Positions 12,265-25,289 of a stretch of DNA of 64,000 bases are shown piece after piece. Origin of the DNA: Morella rubra. Taxonomy: Eukaryota > Streptophyta > Magnoliopsida > Fagales > Myricaceae. The stretch spans positions 20,641,552 through 20,705,551 of the forward strand of contig CM025850.1 of the NCBI GenBank assembly GCA_003952965.2. The letters are read 5' to 3'. Each line of letters begins with the position of its first letter. Positions within the stretch are counted from its first letter, which is position 1. Below the pieces are notes generated by a model, which was not told where the DNA came from, searched no databases, and saw nothing but the letters and a program-made list of their open reading frames with translations. A program made the position numbers and the translations under genes.

Positions 12265-13491
12265 TGCATATTCCTCGTTTATTTTAAAGCAGCGCCGGCC
12301 ACTCGTTGTGAATATCGGCCTAGAATTTACACAAACCACTCGGTCCGGCAGGAGACCGCTTCGCTTACGCAAACTCTCTTGGGCCTTGAGCCTTGGGGGC
12401 CTCTTACAGGTCTGTTTCGGTTTGTGTTGCACGTGCTTGGACCAAACGATTCCCAGCGATGTAGGAAATCCTCAAACTTCTCAAAAATCATGGGCCCAAC
12501 GAATAAAATATTGGTCGAGATATTAAATGCGGAAATTGACAAATCAATTTTCAAATTAATTTTAAACTCAAATTTGAAATGTATTCTCTATTGAGAGAGA
12601 GGTAAACTTGAATCTTACCTACAGACCGAATCCCGATGGTGCAGGTACGTTCGGGAGACGCTGCCCAACGGGTTTGCTTCAATTCTCAACTTCAGAGCCT
12701 CCACCTTTTGAACAGGATTGCCTTTTGGGACCCCCAAAATAAGGGATTGGTTAGGTGCAGAAAGGAAAGAATGTCTATTGCAGACAACTGCTCTAATTTA
12801 TAGATTCTTGAACGTATCAGCCATTCAGCATTCATATCAATTGGGGGCCGGGGGGGACTTTTAGCTATAACCACTCTGTTGGAATTCTAATAATTCTTTT
12901 TTTTCTAAGTCGGAGTTCTAATAATTCACAGACCAGAAAAATCACATGGGATGGTGTCGAAGTTGAAAGGCCAGTAGCTGCGCTGTGCAGCCAGTGTTTT
13001 CGTGGAAGAGGGGTTTAAATAACTGATAATTCAAGACCCAACTGCAAATTCCAAGAAACATCTCGGATCTTGGCATTTTCTTATTGCATGGTCAACGCAG
13101 CCCCTTCATTCTGGCCTTCCGTGTTCTCTCCTCCGGGCCTGATTGGGCTTCTTGCCAAGATATACAAGGTCAAGCCCATTATTTCATAGTGAGCTGAGAA
13201 GCCCTACTGGGCCATAGTTATGTATACATAACACTGCTGGACCCAGTCAAGCCCATTATTGACCTTTTGTTTTATGGTTTAGGCGGAGGATAATTTGGAA
13301 AAAGATACGAGGACGATAATATCTGTATATAAAGATCGATCTCGATCCCGGATCATCCGAAGAAGAAAGCTCAATGATACAGTACTTTAGTTAATCACGG
13401 CGTTTAATTAGCATCCTCCGAAATGCCAGACAACTCATTGGGGGAAAACTCACGTTCCAAAAGTCATCCGTTTTAGTTAACAGTGTCAATA
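12265..13491. other. Intergenic, no gene recognised; last unique DNA before the inverted duplication
   Basis: Open frames are short and show no known domain. The mirrored copy of the right-hand part of the window reaches base 13492, the mirror of the last window base. Whether bases left of 13492 are also duplicated beyond the window cannot be told. Confidence 0.5.
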
Positions 13492-15653
13492 AAGAAGGAC
13501 AAAAAGTCGCAAACTCTCTACGACTTCCTGCAAACAAATGGAATCTATCCCGAAGACTTCAGGATACGGAGGAGTTTCCGTCTGCCTAAATCCATTCATT
13601 TAATCTAAGCACTCAACTATTAATACGTCCGAAATGAAGCGGCGCCGTCTTGCGTTGTCGTTAACTGGATGATAATCAAACTGCAAGAGTCATGAATATA
13701 TTGACCACATTCACAAGCCAGAATTGCAGTATCTTGCAAATAGCTGCAGGTTATCCCGCCCTTTCGAACCTGGGGAGACAATCCTAGAACAACCCCTTCG
13801 TGCATGTATACCTTTCGAGAACTCTCTGTTGATCAATCGTACGTACGTCATATGAGAAAAATTCCCCATTTCTCCATGACTACGGGCACCAACTGCTAAT
13901 CCAGCTAGCTTCGATAAATTCAGATCATGAAGAACCAGCTAAATTGATTCCTACAAAACCATTTTGAGAAACCTCTCATACAGCATTAGGGTCTTTGAGT
14001 TAGCAAATTTGGAGTTACCAGCTTCTTGTCTTTGAGAACAAATCTCATACTGAAGTAATTAAAAATGATCATGTCTTTATTTCTAAGATATAACAAATTA
14101 ATATATGATCAAAACCTAATTACAATCTTCTTTCAATATATATATAGATTAGATAAATATGATTCTATATGCTTCCTGCTAAGAAAAACTTGGAATCCTC
14201 TCCCAGTTTACAGGTGTGGCATTGCCGTTTCATAGAAACTACAATCCAAACATTAGGTCTTCAAAATATCATCACCCCCTAACTTGACATCAATTGGGTA
14301 ATTGATATATCACTTACGTAAAAGAACACTTCAAGCTCCAGGAAGAAGGCAAGGATAAAAGAAGAACAAAGCGCAGAAGGCCCCAAAAACTAAGCGAAAA
14401 AAGAAAAATATGTGTATTTGATCTCCTTCGTCTATAAGGTGCAAATGCAAATATGCAATGCCTTCTCCTAACAATTACACTGTGCTATGCCTTTCCATGG
14501 TCGCTTAAATTTAGTGGATAATGGCTTTTAAGTGTAGGTCAGATATATGAAAGAAGACCACTCAGATAAGAGAACATACATTTTGTATTAAACAAGATGT
14601 AAATATAAACTGAAAGTTGCCTATATATATATATATATATATATGGTCATCTATTTATATCTGCTAACTAACGACACACTCTTATACTGCTAAATTGACC
14701 TAAAAAACGACTTAAGACCTTCAATGTCATAACGAAAATGATTAGCGATCATGAAAATCGAAGCGTTGCGTCTCTAAGAATTCATAATATTCGGTGTCTC
14801 TTTATGCAGTTCTTTCACGTGCTGATCACTACAAGATGATAAATCTGGGTAGCTAAAACATCTGATTGGATTGAAATTACAGAACCAAAACCCAAGTTGT
14901 CTCAAGTACTATATATCCGTAATCCTTCTCTTACTTAGGTATTCGTACACATCAGGAAAACAAACATCGTAAACGAATATCATGATACTGTGGCTCATCA
15001 AACACATGAGAAGGCTGCATGGGAGGAAAAGATTTTATCATTCAATATCCAACGAGAAGATCAAAATATCTGAATTCCACGGGATAAGGAGTTCTTTCAG
15101 GTTTCCATAAGAAGGGGGACGTTTAAAGCTAAATAAATTCCAGACAATATAAGAATTTATCTAGTAGATCTGCTTGAGAAACATCAAGCTAAAATCGTTA
15201 AGCAAATGAGACTAGAAACTCTTTCACACATTAGAAGATAATCCTGTTCTTGAAGCTAGCTAAGACATGCTTCATTTCATAAGCACAAATCCATGGATTC
15301 GTATATTCTAACATTAAGTTGCACGAGAACATGAGTTTCCAATCAGAAAAGGAAAACCAATCAACGTAGGTCAAGACACATCAGAGAGATCTTGAGACAG
15401 ATAGATAGAGAGGACAAACCAAAAGAACCGACAGCAAAACTCCTTAGTTTTCTTCAATACCCTAAGTCCAAACAAGAAAACAAGAAACCCTAATTATCTT
15501 AGAAGATCTATGAACTTCACCAAAGCAAAAGGAAAAAACCCATGTAGATATGATGAACTTGAGTAATAAATTTGCTAATATCAAGCAAATCTTCGGACCA
15601 GGATGCTTGATTCCCCGAAAGCAGACTTGAAAGCCTTAAAAGGATCAGACTCT
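13492..15653. other. Gene-poor stretch, no gene recognised
   Basis: AT-rich with frequent stops on both strands. It contains the (TA)n microsatellite at 14622-14644. On the minus strand the DNA just downstream of the candidate ORF at 15654-15878 has poly-pyrimidine runs of the kind found in plant introns or 3' regions, but no second exon could be recognised. Confidence 0.45.
14622..14644. repeat. (TA)n microsatellite
   Basis: 23 bases of perfect alternating TA. The mirrored copy at 62849-62871 has exactly the same length. Confidence 0.9.
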
Positions 15654-15878
15654 TCACTCAAAACCATGAAGCCAACTATTAATGAAGAAAGGTGGGCTGT
15701 CTTCTGCTACTTCTCCTTTTGCGAACACATGTCCATGTTTCTGATCTTTCTTGTTGTTCCTTCTCTTTCTTGCAGCTGGAAATAATGATGCTACTTCGAG
15801 GTTCGTGGGGTGGTTGAGGGCAAAAGAGAGGTAAGTGTGGGAACAATGATGGCGATGGAGAAGGTAGACAGAAGACAT
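15654..15878 (-). other. Candidate short ORF (74 codons) behind a GA-repeat leader; unrecognised
   Basis: The minus-strand frame starts MSSVYLLHRHHCSHTYL and ends with a stop at 15654. It has a basic stretch (ARKRRNNKKDQKHGH) in the middle. It is preceded within 100 bases by a CT/GA tract like those in many plant 5' leaders, which is why I list it. I recognise no family, and the codon usage gives no strong support. It could be a 5' exon of a longer gene, an upstream ORF or chance. Mirror copy at 61614-61838. Confidence 0.25.
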
Positions 15879-15940
15879 GATGATTGCTGTTGGGTCTGGC
15901 GTTGAAAGAAAGGCATGAGATTCAAGGTCTTTTGTGCCCT

Positions 15941-15995
15941 CTCTCAGTCTCTCTCTCTCTCTCTCTGACTGTCAGAGTGGAGAGAGAGAGAGAGA
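15941..15995. repeat. CT/GA microsatellite hairpin
   Basis: A (CT)n run is followed by gactgtcagagt and a (GA)n run, so the segment can fold on itself. Mirror copy near 61497-61551. Probably in a transcript leader, given its composition. Confidence 0.75.
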
Positions 15996-15999
15996 GTGA

Positions 16000-17933
16000 T
16001 GATAATCATGAAACCCGTCTTTATTATTCATGGACCATAGGTGAAGAAGCAAGCTCCAAGCTACATCAGTGCGCGTGTGAAGTTCCTGGGACGCTGACAA
16101 ATGTTAAATAAGAAAATCCCGGGTTTTATCGGAAAAGAAAAATTAGGGGAAAAAAATATAAAAAAGATAAAAAAAAAGTATAAAATAGCAAAGATTTCTT
16201 CTTCCAATTTCGCCTGTGAAAAATTGTAATTTATTGTTCGCAAGATTGTCAGGGATCACAGGACTGAGTGTGACGCATAAGCAGAACAGGACTTGTATCA
16301 TGTATGTTGCAAATGTAGAGCTGAAACGCTTGCTAATGTCAATTTTGGTTGATTTTTGACCAGTTATATTATCATGCGGCACTGAGCCAGTAACTTCCGC
16401 TAATTTTCTCTTCTTTTTTTTTTTGATCGTGGTTTGTTAGCTTCTTCAACTTCTCTAGCTGCTTGTCTAGTGTCGACGCAATAACCCTTTTAAAAACAAA
16501 AGAAAAAGAACGGAAAAACAATATATAATTTTTTTTTAAATGGAAAAACAAGATCTAGAATTCAGAAGCAAGTCATAGTCATCATGTCCCGTGGCTTTTG
16601 AGCCGTGCCTTCTTCGAAAAGCAATCGGAGCGTCGATGGATGACGGATGATATGTCTTTAGTCAAGAATTCGGTAGTAACAACCATAAGGTTCCCGTAAA
16701 ATTTGGACCGTCTATTTAGTAATGGCTTCGACAGAAACTTCAATTGTCATTTTACCCTACAGGAAATTAAGACCAAGATATTGACAGATATATTGAATCT
16801 AGACTTTTAGATTGAGAGAAATGACAGAGTCTCGGCCCCAGTTAAAGTAACAAGCTCGTTCTACCCTTCCTTTCTGTGTTTGATTTTATATTGCTCGTTT
16901 AAGGCTACCCGAAGAAAAGTTATTCGAAAAGTAAACTCAAATGTAAAACAAAGGAAAAAAGTCGCTTTTGTATTGACCCTCTGGGTGGATATTCAAAAAT
17001 CAAAAGCGACAAAGCAGTGGGGGGTGGAAAAGGGAACGGAGAGAAAGCGGGTGGCGTGATAAACTTCAGTGTCTGACCCAAATAATCTATCTGGCCAAAA
17101 ATAATAATAATGTTGTATGACCCTTTCTAGTTTCTCCCGAACACAAGAGAATCTTACAAGTAAAGAGAAGATCATCATTTATTGTGTCGACAGTACAACT
17201 ACGACGTTTTAAATCGTGTGGCCCATTACATTGTTGTTCTAATTAGGATGATAGAAGTCGTTTTCGTTTGACAGTAACAACTTCCATTCCCAATAACCAT
17301 CCACTTGAATCATGAGACTGGGAAGCACAGAGGCCGATTGACTGCCCCTTCCTCTGAAATCTATGAATTAGCATCTGAAAACATGGGCAACCGACGATTG
17401 TTCAGGTTACGGACCAAAATGGCAGACGTCTGTTTTTCTTTCTTTCTTTCTTTGCGTTACTTTGATACTCAGATAAACGGGGAGGAAGCTACGTATGTTG
17501 AGCCCACCTGGAACAATTTTGATTTCGACAATCGGTTCAAGCCAGCTTTAGGTATGCTCAGCAGATATCCTATGTTACAATATCAACATGTGATTTTCAC
17601 TAGAGCACTTCCCCCCTCTTGATGCAGCAAATAATCAATTATGTGGTCGTAACTAACATGAGCAAAAACAAACTCTTTCGAAGATGTCATCTCCATCTCG
17701 TTTCTTGATTGAGTGTAACGAAAGAGATAGGCAGACGGGGGGAGGCAGTGGACAGGTGGCTGGCGTATGTGTATGTGTATGTGTCTCCTAGTTGGAACCT
17801 GCACACAGTGGTGAATGTGATAAGTTAGGATGATTAAGCACTCGATCTCTCGCCAAACGAGAGGACAGAAATTTTACCACTACTTCCGCGACACCATGGA
17901 TATAGCTTCGATTCTGCGCTACTGATCTGCCTC
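16000..17933. other. Intergenic / 3' flank of CFM2, no gene recognised
   Basis: This lies between the GA-repeat and the CFM2 stop at 17934. The frame at 17305-17622 (plus) shows no known domain and runs through a TTTC repeat near 17438, so I do not call it. The part next to 17934 should hold the CFM2 3' UTR. The stretch near 16640-16710 is one of the few places where the two arms differ. Confidence 0.5.
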
Positions 17934-20900
17934 TTACTTGTCATAAGGTAACCCACATTCCAGTCTGATTGCTGCCAAGAGTTCAGGAGAGACCGGTGGC
18001 TGAGTTCCACCCTCTTTCGCAGCATCACTAGCAGTCTCCTTTTCAGAGTGCCCAGGTTTATCTCCTGCCCCCCAACCTCTGTAAAGTATGACTTTACTAG
18101 GCTCCTGAGAGACGAGAACTGCCCCTGTTGCTTGCTGGAAGGGAGAGGAGGTGAGGGAGGAAAACTTTCAGCCAATCTGCTTAACAGCAGTCAACCACAA
18201 AGAAGAGGAATTTAGGTGTGCAAACCTCCAGCTGAAAAACCAACTCCTGGACGGAGGTTCCTTTTGCTCTACCTTTGACATTCACTATAGCAAGAGGATG
18301 CTTCTTAAAGTGTGTCATGATTGTTTTTGCAACACCAGTGACAATATTGCTCCTCCCTAAGTAGCAGTAGCAAAAATTACACAACAATGATAAATTGCGA
18401 GGATATAAAATCCGTTGCGAGGAAATACAGAAGATAGATTAAAGAACCCAAACGTAACTGCTTTCAAGTGAATTGCAGCAATGTATGCTGCAAAGAAATA
18501 ATTCTGAATATAAAAAAAAGAAAAAAAAACTGAAGGAGAATGCAGCGACATGGATAATTACGGCCACGTAACCCATATGAAGATAGAAGAGGCAATATTA
18601 ACAACGAGGGCCAACTGAAAGTTGTAGATGAGAGCAAAATTACCTACTGCCAGGACAGGGCGTTTTTTCATCTTCAGGGCTTGCTTTCGCAGAAGAAGTC
18701 TCTCTTTGTTCGAAAGACGTGAAGTTCTATGAGGCATCTTTGATGCATTTTCCGTAGTTGTCGGAACCAGATTCGAATCCATTTTCTCCGACTTAACTGA
18801 TGCCTCTACTCGCTCATTATTTTCAACACAATGCTCCACTACTGCAGGACAGCTAATTCCTCCAGACTGAAGTCCACATAAACCATACGGCATCATTTAG
18901 TGGAAGAAAAAAGAGACTAGAAATAAATATGGGAAGGACAAGGGATTCTTTTTATTACCAAGTTGTCAGGGCAACTTGTAGAGACAGCAGCTCCAACTTC
19001 ACAAGTCATATCCTTGAACAAATTTGCATGGGTTTCTTTCCTAACTAATTCAGATGAAGATCCTCCTTTAACTCTACCAGTCCCATCTCCGTCATATGTT
19101 GATGAGTGACCAATCACTTTATCCTGTTGAGTGGCTTGTAGACAGTTTACCGAAGCAACCATGCCATCATTTAAGTTCATTGGAGTTGAATGAGCTTCAT
19201 ATTTGTCTTTAGCCTTAATTAATCACGCCAAACAACTATTTCAGATGTCATTTTGGAAGAGCATATCACTCTACAATTCAGTAACAGCTAAAATATTAAT
19301 GGCAAGAATACAAGACAAGAAGAATGTACACATTTCAATGCAGATGCACTAACAAAAGATGCCCATAAATTGGCAAGTGATTGTGAAGGGAGGGAATAGT
19401 ACGCACATCATGATGGATCATTGTTCTGACAATGAGAACCAGTCACGTGCATAAACTGAAGTACAAATTACTCGAGAAATATAAGTTGAATAAGTTTGCT
19501 TCATAGCTTCAATACCTAAGATCTTATGAATATAGTTCTTACCTCCGCCTTCTCTTCTTGGGAAGCAAGAATTACTGGGGGAAAGAGATTACTGGATTCA
19601 AGTTCCACGGTAGATCTCAAACTTTCAGCTGGCTGTGTACTGTCCTTATCCCCTTTGGCCTAATTTACATCAAAACGTGAAATTCACCAAAAATTCTTAA
19701 GTTCACTTGGGTGAAAACGGCAGGAAATAAAGAAAAATATAAGATGGCTCACAAGTTTATATCTCAATTCATCAGATGACGACTGCCTATTGTTTGCTTC
19801 CTCGTCTTTAACCTGAGTCCAGACAGTAATACATGACTTACATTAGAACTGTGTAAATAGGCATAAAATTTACATAGAAAGCTAAAGTCTATGAAACAAA
19901 GAACAAAATGAGAACTCAAAGAATAGAAAACGCACCAGCTGAAGTGTCAAGTCATCTATGTTCTTGGTAAGCTTCAAAACATGAAGTTTTAGAGACTGCA
20001 CAACACAGCAGGGAAAAAATGTAGCAAATATCATGGTTGATCGTATAAATAAATAGCTCAGAAGTTTCCCCAAAGATAAACGAGTCTAAGCTGAGTCAAG
20101 ATCCATGTCAAGATGTATTTACAAGTCTGCAACTAGGTCCCAGAATTGAAAGGTTGCACTTGGAATCTTCGGACAAAATTCCAACCAAATCAATCAATCC
20201 CAATCTCCTGTTTTCAGGGTTTCGCTGGTAATCTTGACTTTCTGCATTTTCTGGTAGAACAATCCACCATGAATTGTGTGCATTTTCTGCATGAGTATGG
20301 TGTGTTTGTCCCCCATACTATCTCTTTTTTTGTCTTGCTATTTCTGAGTTCAGGGAGTAATTGAGAATTAAATCTAGTTGACAGATGTGTGAACTCAGTA
20401 GGACAAGCCAATTTTACCTTGCGGCGCTGTGCCTCTAAAGAGTGCTTCATGGCTTCTCTTTTAGTAAGGAGTGTATGAGGCCTTAGACTGGCTGGTCGTT
20501 CGTAATTCTTTCCACGGTACACAATGATCGCATAACCCTTGTTCACTCTTTCCACCGCCACTAGTATTCCACCACTTTCTGCCTCTAAGGTCTGTGCTTC
20601 TTGGCGAACAGCTTCAATGTTTGTCTCTTTAGATATTATCTTCACAAGTTCCCTGTACTTCCAGTGAAGATGCATGTTTTCAACTGTTCCAGCAAAAACC
20701 CCTCGCCTACCTGAAAATGGAAGAGAATATGTTTATCAGGGCCAACTGCTGTATGATATCTTTCAATCGGTTTTCATTTACCCTTCAGTTTTCTTAGAGG
20801 AAAAAAATTTCCCACCAACTGTTATTGAGATCAAAATAAAGTATACTGGATGGAAAAACTCACCCATTAGTAGGAAAGCCTTCATTCTCAAGCCAACCTT

Positions 20901-23900
20901 CCTCAGCATAAATCTTTCTTCTTCAGTTATACCTTCTTTATCTATTTCAGGTGCTTGGGGGGTCTCTACCTTCTCAAGCTCGGCTAGAAGTTTCTCTGCC
21001 TTCACTTTCTTTTCTAATGCCTATCGATGAGACAAATGCTTTGTAAAATTAATCATTTGGACAAGAAATAAGCCAACTGTACCACATGAACAACATTATA
21101 CCATTGATAGTTTGATGTTAGTTCTTTTGATAGCCGCCTCTGTGGACCTTAGCTTTCTTTGTTCTGAGAGAAGCCCCTTTTCCTTGTCACTGGCCACATA
21201 AACTTCACTTTCAGAACCACATTCCACAGTCCCAAGTGTAACCTCCGGTGCAGTAGTCACTGAGGCACTACCTTTTCGCCTCTCATTCTCCCAATGAATT
21301 CCACGCTTCTTTCGCTCTTCTATTGCAGAAGAAACTGCAGGCGGCAGAAAGTCTTTTCCTCTATACAAGACAAAAAATTCTGAATCTCGGGAAAGCAGCA
21401 TTCCTCCAGTCAGCCGCTGCAACAATTTTTTTTCTCTTAAATTAAAAAGATGTAAGGATTTTCATCCTGCTAAAGATGTTTCAAAGAATAAAACTATGCA
21501 AAAACTTCTCAAATGAGTGGAGCAGCTAACATATTGTATCGACATTTAAAGGCATACAGATATGTTTAATACTCTCCAAAAAATTGGTTAACTCAAAAAC
21601 TTATAAGCTTGCTGCCTCAGATGGCCATATTACAGCTAATAGTTATTTTCGTTTTGCTAGAGGGAAAAACAAACCATAGAAACCTGCATGTCAGTGCGAA
21701 AAAAGATGACTCGAAGCCTCACCATGGCTTTTATTAATTAATATTTAGAAAGAGATAGAGTGTTGGGTTTATGTGTGCGTGTCTCGGAGAAAGGTAGAGA
21801 ATGCTCCTCTGAAATTAAGCTTCGAAATGCCATTGGCATTAAAATGATTGATGGGCTACCACTCATTTGTTTTTCAGTGTCTTAGATGGAAGGAACGTGT
21901 GATAGAAGGAAGGATTCCAAAACCTAGTAACATTTTCCCAGTGGTGCAAGTAGGTCCCTTATTACATTAACAAGAAATATCTTGAAAGCAAGCTGCATAT
22001 CTGTTAGAAGTTCTCCTTGTAACCACTTCGGAACGTAAGCCTCACCATGGCTTTTATTAATTAATATTTAGAAAGAGATAGAGTGTTGGGTTTATGTGTG
22101 CGTGTCTCGGAGAAAGGTAGAGAATGCTCCTCTGAAATTAAGCTTCGAAATGCCATTGGCATTAAAATGATTGATGGGCTACCACTCATTTGTTTTTCAG
22201 TGTCTTAGATGGAAGGAACGTGTGATAGAAGGAAGGATTCCAAAACCTAGTAACATTTTCCCAGTGGTGCAAGTAGGTCCCTTATTACATTAACAAGAAA
22301 TATCTTGAAAGCAAGCTGCATATCTGTTAGAAGTTCTCCTTGTAACCACTTCGGAACGTAAGCCTTCCAGGAACATAAATTTATGTTCCGTGCCTCATCC
22401 AGTCGGATATAGAAATCCCAAACATAACGACAAGTTATATCTTTAAAGGGACCAGATAATATATGCTCACATTACTCATCTTCCAAAAGTTTTCTTACAG
22501 TCTCCAAGTGCAGGGCATTACTCCCCATTAGCCCTTCACACAAAAGGACTATGAATCTACACATCAGAAATATAATTTGTTACAGAATGAAAAAAGCAAA
22601 AAAAGATGTGTAAAAAATATATGGTGTGAGAGCAATTTAAAGATAAAGTTTAAAACACACAACCACATTATGACCAACCTTTAGCTCTTCAGCCATCATC
22701 TCACTATTAGTGTTCTGTACCCCTCTCTTAACAGCAATTTTGGCGATCTCACATTTCTCCCAGAGCTTGACAATAGAAGCGGCTAATCCTTGAAGATTCC
22801 TATTTCTGCCTGTTAAAAAGCGGAAAGCAAGACAATTTAGGTTGCCAACATTACAACAGTAGGGGTATCAGAATGCAACTCACCTAAGGCAAAATGGCAT
22901 GGCAATGGTCGACCAAGTCTTTTTAGAACGGTCATCTCATCATTTGTCAATATAGGCTTCACACCGTACGGAAGAAGGCGGAAAGGTCTCCTGTACCCAG
23001 GAACAATGGCAGGTAGAAGATCAGCATCTACAGGTAGAGGGTCAAACCCCCACCAATCAGTAAAACGTGGGCCCAACCCCTCTAACAGGCGATCAGCTTC
23101 TTCTGCAAGCTCTGCCTCAGCTGGCAGTTGAAATCGCACTCTATTTGGCATACCAACACCTTGTACTAATTTGGGCTGCGATTTACCTTGTGTTGGAGTT
23201 GGTGCAGCAGATTTTACACCATTTAAGCTCATAGAGCAGCCGTTCATTTCATTATGTTCTCCATCATTCTTGCTCGGATCCGGTAAAGCATCGGTTGAGG
23301 TGTCATTTGGCAAAATCTTATCAGACAAAAAGTAAGGGTACTTGTAATTGGCACCCCTATACAACACTATCTTACTTCCAGACCTCCACACAACCAGACC
23401 TCCAGTTTTCCTCTGACAAAGTCACAACAAAAATAAATTTAGACAACAATAGCAGGTTAACTTCCTACTCCAATTATTTAATTGCGCATATCATGCACTG
23501 CGCTATGAAAGTCTTTATTGACTGAAACGAGAATGAACCTACTATTTAGAATAAGCCATTTAAACACGTAATCCAACCATTACTTCAATTGGCAATATGA
23601 GATAGTACTCTGTATAACTTTCATTTCCTCTTCACAAAAAATTCTCCAATTACAATTAGCGCATTACTTTTATGAATTTGATAGCAATTCCAGAACTAAA
23701 TAGTTCAAGCTAAATGATTACAAAATATTGTGGATAAAAAATTCCAGGTTCCAGGAAAAACCACAATAAAACATGTTTGTCAATTACACTTCAAAGGAAA
23801 AAGGACCTGACCTCCAATAAATCATGGGTCCTCTTCATGTTCATCCTACAGAGATCCTCGCAAACGATCTTGACAACCTCGGACTGCCGCCAGCGCTCAT

Positions 23901-24546
23901 GAATACTATTCACTATCCCCTCCGTGATTCCTGCCTTCCCTATCTTCAGCTTCTTCCTCGTCTCAATCCCGATTGTCCTCAGTCTCCTCAGATCCTCCTC
24001 GTTTAGACTCAGCTCAGCCAATGTCGGCGCCCTCTCCCCTCGGTTCCCATTCGTGTCCTTCCTATCCAATACTTTCTGCTTGATCGCCTCCCTTTTCAGC
24101 TTATGGTACCTTGCTATTGCCAAACCCGTCCCCGGCTCAGGAACCGGGTTCTCCGGCGAAGACCAGCTCGTATCAATCGTGTGACCAACCCGGTTCTTCG
24201 ACAGTAGAGTGGGCAGAGGGATAAATATTTCCCCGGCAGAGCTCTCAGAATCGGACCCAGCATTCGTTCTTGGGATTGTGTTTGATGTTTCTTCGGCGAA
24301 GCCAAGGCTGCGGAGCTTGTCGGCTATGCGTTTGATGGCGGATTTGGGGAGGGTTTGGGTGTCGGAGGTTGATGCGGAGCTCCGGATGAGGAATTTGGGG
24401 GTTTTAGGGGTTTGGGAGATGAGGATTTTGGGGAGCGGACACCGGGAGAAGATGAAGGGTAAAGGTGATTGGTCTGTCAGGGGTTTTGAGGCGATTGAAG
24501 AGGAGGAGGAGCAGGTGGGGTGGAGGTGAGTTGGAGGAAGCAACAT
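17934..24546 (-). CDS. CFM2: CRM-domain chloroplast intron splicing factor CFM2
   Basis: Thirteen exons (minus): 23812-24546, 22884-23412, 22679-22809, 21102-21416, 20864-21020, 20418-20710, 19936-19995, 19753-19812, 19543-19659, 18959-19213, 18644-18866, 18226-18356 and 17934-18134. They sum to 3207 bases, 1068 residues plus stop, all GT-AG and in frame. A Ser/Pro-rich transit peptide is followed by four CRM RNA-binding domains. They begin near [48 protein letters not shown] and [16 protein letters not shown], and each ends in the LYRG-type motif ([36 protein letters not shown]). Four CRM domains in one plastid protein point to CFM2, which helps splice chloroplast group I and II introns with CRS2/CAF partners. 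The last exon could also be spliced on at a GTAAGA donor (from 17935 downwards), which would alter only the C-terminal tail. It shares a divergent promoter with SUFB. Confidence 0.93.
21716..22361. repeat. 323-bp tandem duplication inside a CFM2 intron
   Basis: 21716-22038 and 22039-22361 are direct copies in perfect register, with no difference noticed on reading. They lie wholly within the intron between exons 3 and 4 (21417-22678), so the protein is not affected. Each copy contains a poly-pyrimidine-rich, stop-rich sequence and no ORF. The same tandem is present in the mirror arm at 55107-55752. Confidence 0.95.
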
Positions 24547-25289
24547 TTCAGTTCATGGGGATAAAGCCTAAACACTAACACACATTCACAGTTCTGTCAG
24601 AGAAGATGATCAGTACGTTTTTAGAAGGGAAGCTTAACGAACTGTATAACGGACAAACTGCCCGCTCTCCGTCACTCATCACGTGAATCGTGCGTGATGA
24701 ACTACTGGAATGTTGATTTAGCTCGTAGTTGGGCTTTGAGAACGAATCTTACTTTGGGTAAGAGATTGTCCGAAGCGACAGTGTTTTGTTTTTTTCCTCT
24801 GGCCCAAGAACACTTGGAAATATCTGTAAACAGACTCTAATAACGGAAAAAATTCAGCCCAGTTGGGTCTAAAATTCGACTTATTTTTTAAAATTTAAGA
24901 AATAGAAATGTATTATTGAACCATTTTTTTATTAAATAAAGTGATGCATTTTTATCAGATTTATTTTTTAAAACTTAAGAGATAAAACTATTCAGTTGCT
25001 CTCTGAAATTAAAAAAACAACAATCCAAATCGCTTTGGAATAAATCATTTCCGACGACGTATAGATTTGCATCCACTTTGTAATTGCAGCCTTGCAGGTT
25101 CGGTAGAACTTCATTAAAGCAACCCACGTGTCATGGTCTTGCGAGGTGCGTGTTATGCACAAGTCTTGTCAAATTTGTGGACAAGAAAATAATGATAAAA
25201 CGTAAAAAGAAAAACTATCTTCACAATTCTTTTATTGTGTTGCTATCTCTCACCCCCCGTCTGCCATCTTTCCTACCTCGACAACATCC
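24547..25289. promoter_or_regulatory. Bidirectional promoter between CFM2 and SUFB, with two G-boxes
   Basis: 743 bases separate the two divergent ATGs. CACGTG cores are at 24680-24685 (134 bases before the CFM2 ATG) and 25125-25130 (160 bases before the SUFB ATG). G-boxes bind bZIP, bHLH and PIF-type factors and are common in light-regulated genes. No clear TATA box was seen on either side, as is usual for housekeeping plastid-protein genes. Joint regulation is an inference from the layout. Confidence 0.55.

Noticed and set aside
15591..15614. A miR166-like stretch, TCGGACCAGG...CTTGATTCCCC
   Set aside because: It has a three-base insertion and a mismatch against mature miR166, and no matching star arm lies within about 150 bases on either side, so no precursor hairpin is possible. 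It is also not an intact HD-ZIP III target site. Treated as chance.
17305..17622. 105-codon ORF in the CFM2 3' flank
   Set aside because: No known domain. It crosses a TTTC repeat, and its mirror copy gives no extra support.
20674..21030. 118-codon plus-strand ORF (and many similar ones over CFM2, SUFB and MMP)
   Set aside because: Antisense shadows of exons and introns of the real genes.
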